Shown here: positions 1 through 6,929 of the stretch, piece by piece
Numbering within the stretch: the first letter of the stretch is position 1
How the letters are laid out: each line of letters starts with the position of its first letter
Program-made: the position numbers and the translations under genes
Notes under the pieces: model-generated
What the model saw: the letters and a program-made list of their open reading frames with translations, nothing else
What the model was told of the DNA's origin: nothing
Databases searched by the model: none
Source of the DNA: Flavobacteriaceae bacterium
Lineage (GTDB): Bacteria > Bacteroidota > Bacteroidia > Flavobacteriales > Flavobacteriaceae
Direction: 5' to 3'
Assembly: GCA_030633285.1 (NCBI GenBank)
Contig: DAOVTC010000031.1
Span: 1 to 9,036 of the forward strand
Length of the DNA: 9,036 bases

Positions 1-544
1 AATACATATTGGGCATATGATAATTGCCAATCATATGGTTGAATATACAGATTTAGATGAAGTTTGGTTTGTAGTAACACCACACAATCCATTTAAGAAA
101 AAAAGCAGTTTATTAAATGATCACCATCGTTATCAAATGGTTTTAGAGGCTACTGAAGATTATCCAAAATTAAAACCAACTAATATTGAATTTGGGTTAC
201 CACAGCCAAATTATACAATTAATACGCTTACATATTTGTACGAAAAATTCCCAAAAAACGAATTTAATTTAATTATGGGTGAAGACAATTTGCAATCATT
301 TCATAAATGGAAAAATTATGAAACAATTTTGAAAAATCACAATATCTATGTCTATCCAAGAGTTTTTAAAAATAAAGCACAATCTAGTTTTCAAAATCAT
401 TCCAAAGTACATTTCATAGATGCTCCAATTGTTGAAATTTCTTCTACATTTATCAGGAAATCTATTAAGCAACAAAAAAATATTAGAACATTAATACCTT
501 ATAAAGTTTGGAAATATTTAGATGAAATGAATTTTTATAAATAG
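1..544 (+). CDS. nadD: Nicotinate-nucleotide adenylyltransferase, 5' partial
   Basis: NadD transfers AMP from ATP to nicotinate mononucleotide, giving deamido-NAD in the cytoplasmic NAD pathway. The reading frame is open to the window edge. The first in-frame ATG, at base 17, is internal, because the codons before it (bases 5-16) spell HIGH, the nucleotide-binding signature of this superfamily. The family normally has a GTFNPIHIGH-type start, so about 12 codons are missing and the full protein should be near 192 residues. Other support is the VTPHNPFK segment, the MGEDNLQSF segment in mid-protein, and ISSTFIRKS near the C-terminus, matching the family's second nucleotide-binding motif (ISSTxIR). 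The gene ends at TAG 542-544. It is followed by a 116-base gap containing a new promoter, so it is probably the last gene of a transcript entering from the left. The identification is firm; the true start is outside the window. Confidence 0.95.
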   Translation, partial: IHIGHMIIANHMVEYTDLDEVWFVVTPHNPFKKKSSLLNDHHRYQMVLEATEDYPKLKPTNIEFGLPQPNYTINTLTYLYEKFPKNEFNLIMGEDNLQSFHKWKNYETILKNHNIYVYPRVFKNKAQSSFQNHSKVHFIDAPIVEISSTFIRKSIKQQKNIRTLIPYKVWKYLDEMNFYK

Positions 545-548
545 CATA

Positions 549-565
549 ATCTAAATTTTTTAGAT
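549..565 (+). terminator. Weak AT-rich hairpin after nadD, possible terminator
   Basis: A perfect 7-base inverted repeat, ATCTAAA and TTTAGAT, with a TTT loop begins 5 bases after the nadD stop codon. The position suits transcription termination. However, the stem is short and AT-rich, and no T-run follows it, so it would be a poor intrinsic terminator. Chance occurrence is possible in DNA this AT-rich. Confidence 0.25.
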
Positions 566-614
566 ATTCACTTTCCTAAAGTTTAAAATACGATTTAATA
601 AATTTGAATTTATG

Positions 615-642
615 TTGCAACTTAAAAAACATTGTATATTTG
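615..642 (+). promoter_or_regulatory. Bacteroidota-type promoter (TTG-N17-TATATTTG)
   Basis: TTG at 615-617 is followed after exactly 17 bases by TATATTTG at 635-642. This matches the primary sigma-factor consensus described for Bacteroidota (TTG, 17 to 23 bases, TANNTTTG). Transcription would start around base 648, about a dozen bases before the ATG at 661. The element lies inside the TTG-initiated extension of the downstream reading frame, which argues that the extension is not translated and that the M23 gene starts at 661. It probably drives the M23, GH3 and MOSC genes together. Confidence 0.75.
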
Positions 643-660
643 TTTTTGAATAACAAAACG

Positions 661-1521
661 ATGGAAAAGAAAAGTAAAAAAAATAAATTTAAAGAAAAAT
701 TAACCTTTAAATATCGTTTTGTTGTATTAAATGAAGATACTTTTGAAGAGCGGTTTTCTTTTAAATTAAACCGATTAAATGCCTTTATTTTTGGAGGTTT
801 ATTTTCAATTATACTAATAGCATTAACTACTTTAATTATAGTTGTAACTCCATTAAAAGAGTATATCCAAGGATATTCATCCACCGAATTAAAAAAAGAA
901 GCCATAAGCTTAGTTTATAAAGTTGATTCATTAGAACAAGCTTTATTTGTAAATAATTTATATATTGAAAATATCCAACAAGTACTTAAAGGTGAAATTA
1001 AAAGAGTTACTTTTAATAAAGATTCTGTATTTGAACAAATGCGTGTTAAAAAAATAGATTTTGCTCCTTCAGCAGTTGATTCAACCTTTAGAGAAGAAGT
1101 CGAACAAGAAGATAGATTTAGTGTTTTTGAACAAGCAACCAAGAATACAGATATTGTTTTTACTTCACCAATTAAAGGAGAAATATCACAAGATTATAAT
1201 TTAAAAGAAAAGCATTTTGCCATTGATATAGCCGTAGATGAAGACACTCCGGTTAAAGCAGTTGCTAAAGGAACCGTTATTTTTACTGGTTTTACGGCTG
1301 ATACAGGATATGTTATTATTCTTAAACATAGTCAAGGGTTTATATCAGTTTATAAACACAATGCTTCAGTTTTTAAAACTCAAGGTGAATTGGTAAAAGC
1401 AGGAGAAGTTATTGCAAGTGCTGGTTCAACGGGCACTTTTTCAACCGGTACTCATTTGCATTTTGAACTTTGGGACGATGGCTACCCTGTAAATCCGATA
1501 AACTATATTGATTTTAAATAG
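661..1521 (+). CDS. Membrane-anchored M23 family metallopeptidase
   Basis: This is a probable peptidoglycan endopeptidase of the LytM/M23 zinc family, 286 residues long. The N-terminus (1-40) is rich in Lys and Arg. One membrane segment follows (about 41-62), then a periplasmic stretch with coiled-coil character (about 65-110), and the catalytic domain lies at about 165-286. The zinc ligands expected for the family are present: H185 and D189 (HxxxD, with Ala in place of the usual Gly) and H267 of the HLH motif. The auxiliary histidines H233 (YKHN) and H265 are also present, so the enzyme should be active. The frame could extend upstream to a TTG at 604, but a strong promoter lies within that extension, so ATG 661 is chosen. 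The topology suggests an inner-membrane enzyme acting on the cell wall, comparable to other M23 proteins of cell division or envelope remodelling. The exact substrate bond is not readable. The GH3 gene follows after 43 bases with no visible terminator. Confidence 0.9.
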   Translation: MEKKSKKNKFKEKLTFKYRFVVLNEDTFEERFSFKLNRLNAFIFGGLFSIILIALTTLIIVVTPLKEYIQGYSSTELKKEAISLVYKVDSLEQALFVNNLYIENIQQVLKGEIKRVTFNKDSVFEQMRVKKIDFAPSAVDSTFREEVEQEDRFSVFEQATKNTDIVFTSPIKGEISQDYNLKEKHFAIDIAVDEDTPVKAVAKGTVIFTGFTADTGYVIILKHSQGFISVYKHNASVFKTQGELVKAGEVIASAGSTGTFSTGTHLHFELWDDGYPVNPINYIDFK

Positions 1522-1564
1522 AATAAAAAGACTTAAAACGATTATAAATTATATTAACTAAACT

Positions 1565-3073
1565 GTGTTAAAATCTTTTTTTGCAAAAATATATGCTAAA
1601 CAAATTCTCAAGAAAGTTTATAAATGGGCAAACAACCCTGTTGAAACTCAACAAAAAGTATTTCAAGATTTAATTAGTCAAGCAAAGAATACAACTTTTG
1701 GAAACGACCATCAATTTGAACAAATTAAATCATATGATGATTTCAAATCAAAAGTACCTATTAGAGATTATGAAGCAATAAAACCATACATAAAACAAAT
1801 AAAAGAAGGTGAAAGTAATGTGTTATGGAAAGGAAAACCTACTTATTTTGCTAAAACATCAGGCACAACTTCTGGAGCAAAATATATTCCTATAACCAAG
1901 GAATCAATGCCCTTTCAAATTGCCGCGGCTAAAGAAGCTCTTTTGCTATATATAGCCAATACTGGAAAAGTAGATTTTGTAAATGGTAAAATGATTTTCC
2001 TTCAAGGAAGTCCTGAAATTGAAGAAAAAAATCTTATTAAAATTGGAAGACTTTCGGGTATTGTTGCACATTATGTTCCATCATATTTACAAAAAAATCG
2101 TATGCCAAGCTGGGAAACTAATTGCATTGATGATTGGGAAACCAAAGTAAATACAATTGTTCAAGAAACAGTTGTTGAAGATATGCGACTGATTAGTGGT
2201 ATTCCTTCATGGGTGCAAATGTATTTTGAGAAATTAATTGAAAAAGAAGGAAGAAAAATAAGTGAGATTTTTCCAAATTTTAACCTTTTTGTTTATGGCG
2301 GTGTAAATTATGAGCCTTACAGGCAAAACATGGAAAATTTAATAGGTAAAAAAGTTGATTCTATTGAATTATTTCCTGCTTCTGAAGGTTTTTTTGCTTA
2401 TCAGGAGACCAATTACAATAACAAAAATTCCAAAAAGAAAGATGGAATGTTGCTATTATTGAATCATGGAATTTTTTATGAATTTATTCCTGCAGATGAA
2501 TTTTTTGATAAAAATCCAACACGAATAAACATTGAAAATGTAAAAGTAGGAGTAAATTATGTGATAATTATTTCAACTAACGCGGGGCTTTGGGCATACA
2601 ACATAGGTGATACTATAGAGTTTACATCATTAAAACCCTACAGAATTATTGTAACAGGTAGGATTAAACATTTCATATCAGCATTTGGTGAACACGTTAT
2701 TGCTAAAGAGGTTGAACAAGCTTTACAAGAGCTTGTTGCCAATACTGAAATTAAGATTAATGAATTTACTGTTGCACCACAAGTAAACCCAAAAAATGGA
2801 TTGCCTTATCATGAGTGGTTTATTGAATTTGAAAATGAACCAGATGATTTAAAGGCTTTTACACAAGGAATTGATTTAGCCATGCAAAAACAAAATTCTT
2901 ACTATTTTGATTTAATAGAAGGAAAAATTTTACAAACTCTGGTTGTTTCTAAAGTAAGTAAAAACGGATTTAAAGAATACATGAAATCAGTTGGGAAATT
3001 AGGAGGGCAAAACAAGATACCTCGTTTGTCAAATGATAGAAATATTGTAGAAAAATTAGAATTAAAAGTATAA
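1565..3073 (+). CDS. GH3 auxin-responsive promoter family protein (acyl-adenylating enzyme)
   Basis: This 502-residue protein belongs to the GH3 branch of the ANL adenylating superfamily. Plant members activate a carboxylic acid such as jasmonate or indole-3-acetate with ATP and join it to an amino acid. The substrate of bacterial members is generally unknown. Visible motifs are the phosphate-binding loop TSGTTSGAKY (98-107), FPASEG (270-275, equivalent to the YxASE motif), YNIGD (345-349), VTGR (363-366) hinging to the C-terminal domain, and a lysine in QNKIPR (K484) that fits the C-terminal catalytic Lys. All nucleotide-binding parts look intact. The start is GTG: an in-frame TAA lies at 1559-1561, one codon upstream, and no other start codon occurs before the conserved N-terminal region. 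No signal peptide is seen, so it is cytoplasmic. It lies between the M23 gene (43 bases) and the MOSC gene (3 bases), probably in one operon. The family is firm; the substrate is not predictable. Confidence 0.9.
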   Translation: MLKSFFAKIYAKQILKKVYKWANNPVETQQKVFQDLISQAKNTTFGNDHQFEQIKSYDDFKSKVPIRDYEAIKPYIKQIKEGESNVLWKGKPTYFAKTSGTTSGAKYIPITKESMPFQIAAAKEALLLYIANTGKVDFVNGKMIFLQGSPEIEEKNLIKIGRLSGIVAHYVPSYLQKNRMPSWETNCIDDWETKVNTIVQETVVEDMRLISGIPSWVQMYFEKLIEKEGRKISEIFPNFNLFVYGGVNYEPYRQNMENLIGKKVDSIELFPASEGFFAYQETNYNNKNSKKKDGMLLLLNHGIFYEFIPADEFFDKNPTRINIENVKVGVNYVIIISTNAGLWAYNIGDTIEFTSLKPYRIIVTGRIKHFISAFGEHVIAKEVEQALQELVANTEIKINEFTVAPQVNPKNGLPYHEWFIEFENEPDDLKAFTQGIDLAMQKQNSYYFDLIEGKILQTLVVSKVSKNGFKEYMKSVGKLGGQNKIPRLSNDRNIVEKLELKV

Positions 3074-3076
3074 TTA

Positions 3077-3631
3077 ATGCATGTAGTATCTGTAAATATT
3101 GGTAAAAAGAAAATTGTAAAATGGAATAATAAGATCTATGAAACAGGGATTTATAAATACCCAGTTGATGAGGCTATTTTTTTAGGAGAAAAAGATGTTA
3201 CCAATGATGATGTTATTGATAGAAGGTATCATGGTGGAATTGAACAAGCGGTATATACTTATGGCGAAAATCACTATGAATATTGGAAAAACTTATATGC
3301 AAATTTAGATTTTAATTATGGTATGTTAGGTGAAAATTTAACAATTTCAAATCTTTGGGAAGAAGACATAGTGGTTGGAAACGTTTATCAGCTTGGCGAT
3401 ACTAAAATTGAAGTTACAAAACCTAGACAACCTTGTGTAAAACTAGGTATTCGTTTTCAAGATATCAATATGATAAAACAATTTTGGAACACTACAAAAA
3501 GCGGTGTTTATTTTAAGGTTTTACAAACAGGTTTTGTCAAGAAAAATGATGAACTAATTTTAATTAAAAAGTCTAAAAATAAATTAACTATTGCACAAGT
3601 TTATGAAAGTAAAAAACAACTTAAACTATAA
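3077..3631 (+). CDS. MOSC domain-containing protein (YiiM-like)
   Basis: This 184-residue protein consists mostly of one MOSC domain, the fold shared with the C-terminus of eukaryotic molybdenum cofactor sulfurase. Supporting motifs are RRYHGG (49-54), GENLT (85-89) and PRQPC (116-120), whose Cys120 corresponds to the conserved cysteine of the fold. The stand-alone architecture resembles E. coli YiiM and YuaD, which are linked to molybdenum-cofactor-dependent reduction of N-hydroxylated compounds. Whether this protein binds cofactor or carries sulfur is inference. The ATG lies 3 bases after the GH3 stop, so the two are almost certainly co-transcribed and perhaps translationally coupled. The 3' end overlaps the convergent alr gene by 11 bases, leaving no room for a conventional terminator. 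No molybdenum cofactor biosynthesis gene is present in the window. Confidence 0.88.
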   Translation: MHVVSVNIGKKKIVKWNNKIYETGIYKYPVDEAIFLGEKDVTNDDVIDRRYHGGIEQAVYTYGENHYEYWKNLYANLDFNYGMLGENLTISNLWEEDIVVGNVYQLGDTKIEVTKPRQPCVKLGIRFQDINMIKQFWNTTKSGVYFKVLQTGFVKKNDELILIKKSKNKLTIAQVYESKKQLKL

Positions 3632-4721
3632 CTCTTCTAACCCTTTGAGAGATAGAAGTTAAAATTTCATAAGAAATAGTGGTGGTTTTTTTTGCAAATT
3701 CAAGCACATGATTTTGGTGATTAAAAATAATAACCTCATCACCTTGTTCACAATCAATTCCCGTTATATCAATCATGGTAATATCCATACAAATAGTTCC
3801 AATAATAGGCGCTTTTTGATTTTTTATATAAACAGAGCCTACATTATTGCCTAAATTTCTATTTAATCCATCGGCATACCCTAAAGGGAGAATTCCAATT
3901 TTTGATTCTTTTTCAACTTTGAACTTTCTGTTATAACCAACTGTTTCACCTTTTTTAAGGAATTGAATTTGTGATATTTTAGTTTTTAAATTACAAACAT
4001 TTTTAAGTTTTTCTGTCACAACTTTATCATTTCCAAATCCATAAAAACCAATACCTAACCTAACCATATCAAATTGCGCCTCTGGATAATTAATGATACC
4101 TGAAGTATTTGCAATATGTTTTAAAGGTTTGTAATCCAGGGATTTATTTAATAAATTACAAATTTTATTGAAAGATATAATTTGTTGTTTGGTAAATTCC
4201 GTTTCATTTTTATCTTCACTTGCAGCAAAATGAGAATAAAAAAAAATTACTTTTAAATTGGTAAGATTTTGTAATTTTTTTTGTAATTGAATTATTTCAT
4301 TTTCTTTAAATCCCAAGCGATTCATACCGGTATTTACTTTTATATGTATCGGATAGTTTTTTAATTTTTTAGAAGCAGCAATTTTTATGAAATGATTTAG
4401 AGTTCTAAAGTTGTACAAATTAGGCTCAAGATTATTTTTAATTATGGTTTCAAAATTTTCTACTTGAGGATGTAATACTAAAATAGGTAAATTAATATTT
4501 GCTTTACGCAAGCTAACACCTTCTTCAGTATAGGCTACTGCTAGATAATCTATTTTTTGTTGCTCTAAAATTTGACCAATAGCAACCAAATCACTTCCAT
4601 AAGCAAAAGCTTTAATTACTACTAAAATTTTGGTTTTTTCTTGAATTTTAGATTTAAAAAAACGCAAATTGTGGTTAATTGCAGAGGTATCAATTTCTAA
4701 AACAGTAGGGTTATTGTTCAT
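3621..4721 (-). CDS. alr: Alanine racemase
   Basis: Alr is a pyridoxal-phosphate enzyme that interconverts L- and D-alanine, supplying D-alanine for peptidoglycan in the cytoplasm. At 366 residues it has the normal family length. The cofactor lysine is K37 in VIKAFAYG, the flavobacterial form of the VKANAYG motif. The second catalytic base is Y263 in VGYNRKF. Other conserved parts are TGMNRLGF (131-138, R135), VRLGIGFYG (220-228, R221 near the cofactor), GYADG (281-285), CMD (311-313) and the C-terminal SQRVRR. The active site looks complete. It is the second gene of a tdk-alr pair: its ATG lies inside the last codons of tdk, with an 11-base overlap, which suggests translational coupling. Its 3' end overlaps the MOSC gene on the opposite strand by 11 bases. 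No promoter of its own is evident. Confidence 0.95.
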   Translation of the reverse strand: MNNNPTVLEIDTSAINHNLRFFKSKIQEKTKILVVIKAFAYGSDLVAIGQILEQQKIDYLAVAYTEEGVSLRKANINLPILVLHPQVENFETIIKNNLEPNLYNFRTLNHFIKIAASKKLKNYPIHIKVNTGMNRLGFKENEIIQLQKKLQNLTNLKVIFFYSHFAASEDKNETEFTKQQIISFNKICNLLNKSLDYKPLKHIANTSGIINYPEAQFDMVRLGIGFYGFGNDKVVTEKLKNVCNLKTKISQIQFLKKGETVGYNRKFKVEKESKIGILPLGYADGLNRNLGNNVGSVYIKNQKAPIIGTICMDITMIDITGIDCEQGDEVIIFNHQNHVLEFAKKTTTISYEILTSISQRVRRVIV

Positions 4722-5325
4722 TTTTTTTCTGCTCTAATTTTTCTTTGTCTTTTCGTGTTTCTTTGTAATATGCTGCTCTGCTAAGGGGTTCATATTCTTG
4801 CACTTCACCTAATAAAACCAAGCTATCATTAGAAACTTTTCTATGACTGTAGTGTGCCAAATTTCCAGTTTTTGTACAAACAGCATGTACTTTAGTAACA
4901 TATTCTGCTGTTGCCATAAGTGCTGGCATAGGGCCAAATGGATTTCCTTTAAAATCCATATCTAAACCAGCAATAATAACTCTAACTCCCCTGTTTGCTA
5001 AATCATTACATACATTAACTATTTCATCATCAAAGAATTGAGCTTCATCAATTCCAACTACATCAATATCATTTGCCAACAATCTAATATTTGCTGAAGA
5101 AGGAACTGGTGTACATCGAATTGCATTTTCATCATGCGAAACAACATTTTCATCATCATAACGAGTATCAACAGTTGGTTTAAATATTTCAACTTTTTGT
5201 TTAGCAAACTGCGCTCTTTTAAGTCGGCGTATAAGCTCTTCTGTTTTTCCAGAAAACATTGAACCGCAAATTACTTCGATCCAACCAAATTGTTCTATAT
5301 GATTTACTGTATTTTCAAGAAACAT
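4711..5325 (-). CDS. tdk: Thymidine kinase, TK1-like (type II)
   Basis: This 204-residue enzyme phosphorylates thymidine with ATP in the dTMP salvage pathway. The P-loop is GSMFSGKT (21-28). The Walker B and catalytic site is DEAQFF (93-98), with E94 as the expected general base. The [12 protein letters not shown] segment (121-132) fits the region between these motifs and the nucleoside-binding loop. The C-terminal lasso region around [12 protein letters not shown] (178-189) is recognisable. The oddity is the zinc site: type II kinases usually have four ligands in two CxxC/CxxH pairs, but here only C150 remains. T153, S182 and A185 occupy the other expected places, so zinc binding is probably lost. 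From recall, related flavobacterial enzymes show the same change. The C-terminal tail (190-204) is Lys/Glu-rich. The gene is divergent from the one at 5488 and overlaps alr by 11 bases at its 3' end. Confidence 0.95.
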   Translation of the reverse strand: MFLENTVNHIEQFGWIEVICGSMFSGKTEELIRRLKRAQFAKQKVEIFKPTVDTRYDDENVVSHDENAIRCTPVPSSANIRLLANDIDVVGIDEAQFFDDEIVNVCNDLANRGVRVIIAGLDMDFKGNPFGPMPALMATAEYVTKVHAVCTKTGNLAHYSHRKVSNDSLVLLGEVQEYEPLSRAAYYKETRKDKEKLEQKKNEQ

Positions 5326-5390
5326 TTTGTATTTATTAAACTTAAAAGAGTTATTAATATTCTTATTATTGCAAAAATTATTTTATTTAA

Positions 5391-5398
5391 CAAAAGTA
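5391..5398 (-). promoter_or_regulatory. Candidate -7 element for tdk-alr
   Basis: Read on the minus strand, the sequence is TACTTTTG, a match to the Bacteroidota -7 consensus TANNTTTG. It lies 65 bases upstream of the tdk ATG, giving a leader of roughly 60 bases. No TTG occurs 17 to 23 bases upstream on that strand, so only half of the promoter is supported. Confidence 0.35.
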
Positions 5399-5434
5399 AT
5401 AAAAATCTTTAGTAGAATTTTCTTTTGAAAATGT

Positions 5435-5442
5435 TAATTTTG
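5435..5442 (+). promoter_or_regulatory. Candidate -7 element for the gene pair at 5488
   Basis: TAATTTTG matches TANNTTTG and lies 45 bases before the ATG at 5488. No TTG is found at the expected distance upstream. Together with the tdk element on the other strand, it would make the 162-base gap (5326-5487) a divergent promoter region. Nothing else was recognised in that gap: no RNA gene, strong hairpin or repeat. Confidence 0.3.
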
Positions 5443-5487
5443 CTTCTTTCATTAAATATATTGCTACTTTAGAGTTACCTTTGATTT

Positions 5488-6294
5488 ATGCGTAAGAAAT
5501 TAATTATAGATTTAAAAAACTTAGCTCAAGAGATTCTTCAATTAAAAGATGAGATTGAGATAGATTTGTTACGTCAAAAATCTCAAGAAATTTTCGAAAA
5601 GTTGATGGTTTTAGATTATTTAAATAAAAATAATATTTCACCTGTTGAAGATAAAAAATCTAATTTAATTTTAGATAATGATACGCCAATTTTAAAAGCA
5701 GAAAATAAAAAACTTTATATTGAAGATAAGTTAAATGATGATATTGCCATAAACTTAAAGATTGAGTCGGATTTAAATATACATTCTTTAGAATTAAAAG
5801 AATTTGAAACTAAAAATAAAGAGAAATCACAAATAAAAGAGGAAGAAATTGAAGAAAAACCAGAGGATTTAGAAGATATATTTGTTCCTACTTTTAATGA
5901 GATTAAAGAGGATTTAAGTCAAAAAGAAGAGTTTAAAGACACAATTACCATTGAAGAAACCGAAAGATTCTTTGAAAGAAAGAGAATAGAAAAGACTCAA
6001 AAAAGGATTATAAGTAAACGGGATGAAAGAGATTCAAAACAACTTTCTTTACATGATAAACTACTTAGTAACACCATTCAGATTGGTTTAAATGACCGTA
6101 TAGCATTTGTGAATAATTTATTTAATTTTAGCCAAGTAGATTTTAACAAAGTATTAAGTACACTTCAAGATTTTGAAAACAAAAAAGAGGCTTTTGATTT
6201 TATTAATTATACTGTAAAATCAAAATATAATTGGAAAGGCAAGGAGGATCTTGTAGATAGATTTTTAACAATAATTGAAAGAAAATATTTATAA
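5488..6294 (+). CDS. Uncharacterised protein with charged linker and conserved-looking C-terminal domain
   Basis: The function is not recognised. The 268-residue protein has three visible parts. The N-terminal segment (1-47) is helical, with regularly spaced Leu/Ile and charged residues, so it may form a coiled coil. A long low-complexity linker (about 48-185) is very rich in Glu, Lys and Asp and is probably disordered. A compact C-terminal part (about 186-268) contains LNDRIAFVNNLF (201-212), KVLSTLQDF (221-229), a YNWKGKED segment (247-254) and ends FLTIIERKYL. I recall similar C-terminal segments in hypothetical proteins of Bacteroidota, but no named domain. There is no signal peptide or membrane segment, so it is predicted cytoplasmic. 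The start is well defined, since an in-frame TGA lies at 5482-5484, one codon upstream of the ATG. The DUF4254 gene follows after 10 bases, so the two probably form one transcript and may work together. Confidence 0.8.
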   Translation: MRKKLIIDLKNLAQEILQLKDEIEIDLLRQKSQEIFEKLMVLDYLNKNNISPVEDKKSNLILDNDTPILKAENKKLYIEDKLNDDIAINLKIESDLNIHSLELKEFETKNKEKSQIKEEEIEEKPEDLEDIFVPTFNEIKEDLSQKEEFKDTITIEETERFFERKRIEKTQKRIISKRDERDSKQLSLHDKLLSNTIQIGLNDRIAFVNNLFNFSQVDFNKVLSTLQDFENKKEAFDFINYTVKSKYNWKGKEDLVDRFLTIIERKYL

Positions 6295-6304
6295 ATTAAG
6301 TGTT

Positions 6305-6907
6305 ATGAACGCATTAGAATACAACCAAATATTTGACAGTGTAATCAAAAAATATCATATAATTGATAAAGTAGATCAAGCTTTTGAAAATCCATATCCA
6401 AAGGATATTTTAGAGCATTTATTGTATCGTAAATCATGGATTGATACTGTACAATGGCACTATGAAGACATCATTAGAATGCCTGATATTAATCCTATTG
6501 AAGCATTAACATTAAAAAGAAAAATTGATGCATCTAACCAAGATAGAACTGATATGGTTGAGTATATTGATTCTTATTTTTTAGATAAATATAAAAATGC
6601 AAAAGTTAGTACTGATGCTACTATAAACTCTGAAAGTCCTGCTTGGGCAATAGACAGGTTATCAATTTTGGTATTAAAAATTTACCATATGCGGGAAGAG
6701 GCTGAAAGAGAGACTGCCAGTGAAAAACACAGAAATGAATGCAACACAAAGCTTTTGGTTTTGTTAGAGCAGCGTGTTGATCTGTCAACTGCAATTGATG
6801 AATTGATTGATGATATTTCTAAGGGTAAAAAATATATGAAAGTGTATAAACAAATGAAAATGTATAATGACGACGAATTAAATCCGATGCTTTATAAAAA
6901 AGAATAG
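6305..6907 (+). CDS. DUF4254 domain-containing protein
   Basis: This 200-residue protein matches the DUF4254 family, which is all-helical by appearance and of unknown function. Conserved-looking blocks are NPYPKDILEHLLYRKSWIDT (29-48) with the following VQWHYEDIIR (49-58), KIDASNQDRTDMVE (73-86), SPAWAIDRLSILVLKIYHM (111-129), and LLEQRVDLSTAIDELIDDI (153-171) followed by GKKYMKVYKQMKMYND (174-189). Invariant-looking Trp, His, Asp, Arg and Gln residues in these blocks could be catalytic or ligand-binding, but this is not established. From recall, members in Bacteroidota often sit beside glycosyltransferase family 9 genes; none is present here. The frame is open back to a TTG at 6275 inside the upstream gene, but the ATG at 6305, 10 bases after that gene's stop, fits the family N-terminus and operon spacing better. 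There is no signal peptide. The gene converges on the AsmA-like gene with one base between the stop codons. Confidence 0.88.
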   Translation: MNALEYNQIFDSVIKKYHIIDKVDQAFENPYPKDILEHLLYRKSWIDTVQWHYEDIIRMPDINPIEALTLKRKIDASNQDRTDMVEYIDSYFLDKYKNAKVSTDATINSESPAWAIDRLSILVLKIYHMREEAERETASEKHRNECNTKLLVLLEQRVDLSTAIDELIDDISKGKKYMKVYKQMKMYNDDELNPMLYKKE

Positions 6908-6929
6908 CTTATTGCATAGCTTCTTTTTT
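6896..6929. terminator. Bidirectional terminator-like hairpin spanning two stop codons
   Basis: A perfect 9-base inverted repeat, AAAAAAGAA (6896-6904) and TTCTTTTTT (6921-6929), encloses a further 3-base pairing (6907-6909 with 6918-6920) and an 8-base loop. On either strand the 3' arm is TTCTTTTTT, a U-rich end in the transcript. It includes the stop codons of both convergent genes (TAG 6905-6907 plus; TAA 6909-6911 minus). It therefore probably terminates both transcripts. The stem is AT-rich, so its strength is uncertain. Confidence 0.55.

Noticed and set aside
576..1142. Two minus-strand frames (576-905 and 915-1142) opposite the M23 gene.
   Set aside because: They are antisense to a gene with a complete catalytic site, and the first one also crosses the plus-strand promoter. 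Neither resembles a known protein.
1522..1564. The gap between the M23 and GH3 genes, searched for a separate promoter or terminator.
   Set aside because: No TANNTTTG element or hairpin was found, so the genes are treated as one transcript.
5431..5472. A 13-codon leucine-rich mini-frame (MLILLLSLNILLL) upstream of the gene at 5488, resembling a leader peptide.
   Set aside because: It overlaps the candidate -7 element, so its start would not be transcribed from that promoter. There is no attenuator hairpin after it, and TTA/TTG/CTT codons are expected by chance in AT-rich DNA.
5476..5483. TACCTTTG, a second match to the -7 promoter consensus before the gene at 5488.
   Set aside because: It ends only 4 bases before the ATG, so transcription would start within the coding region, and no TTG is at the right distance upstream.
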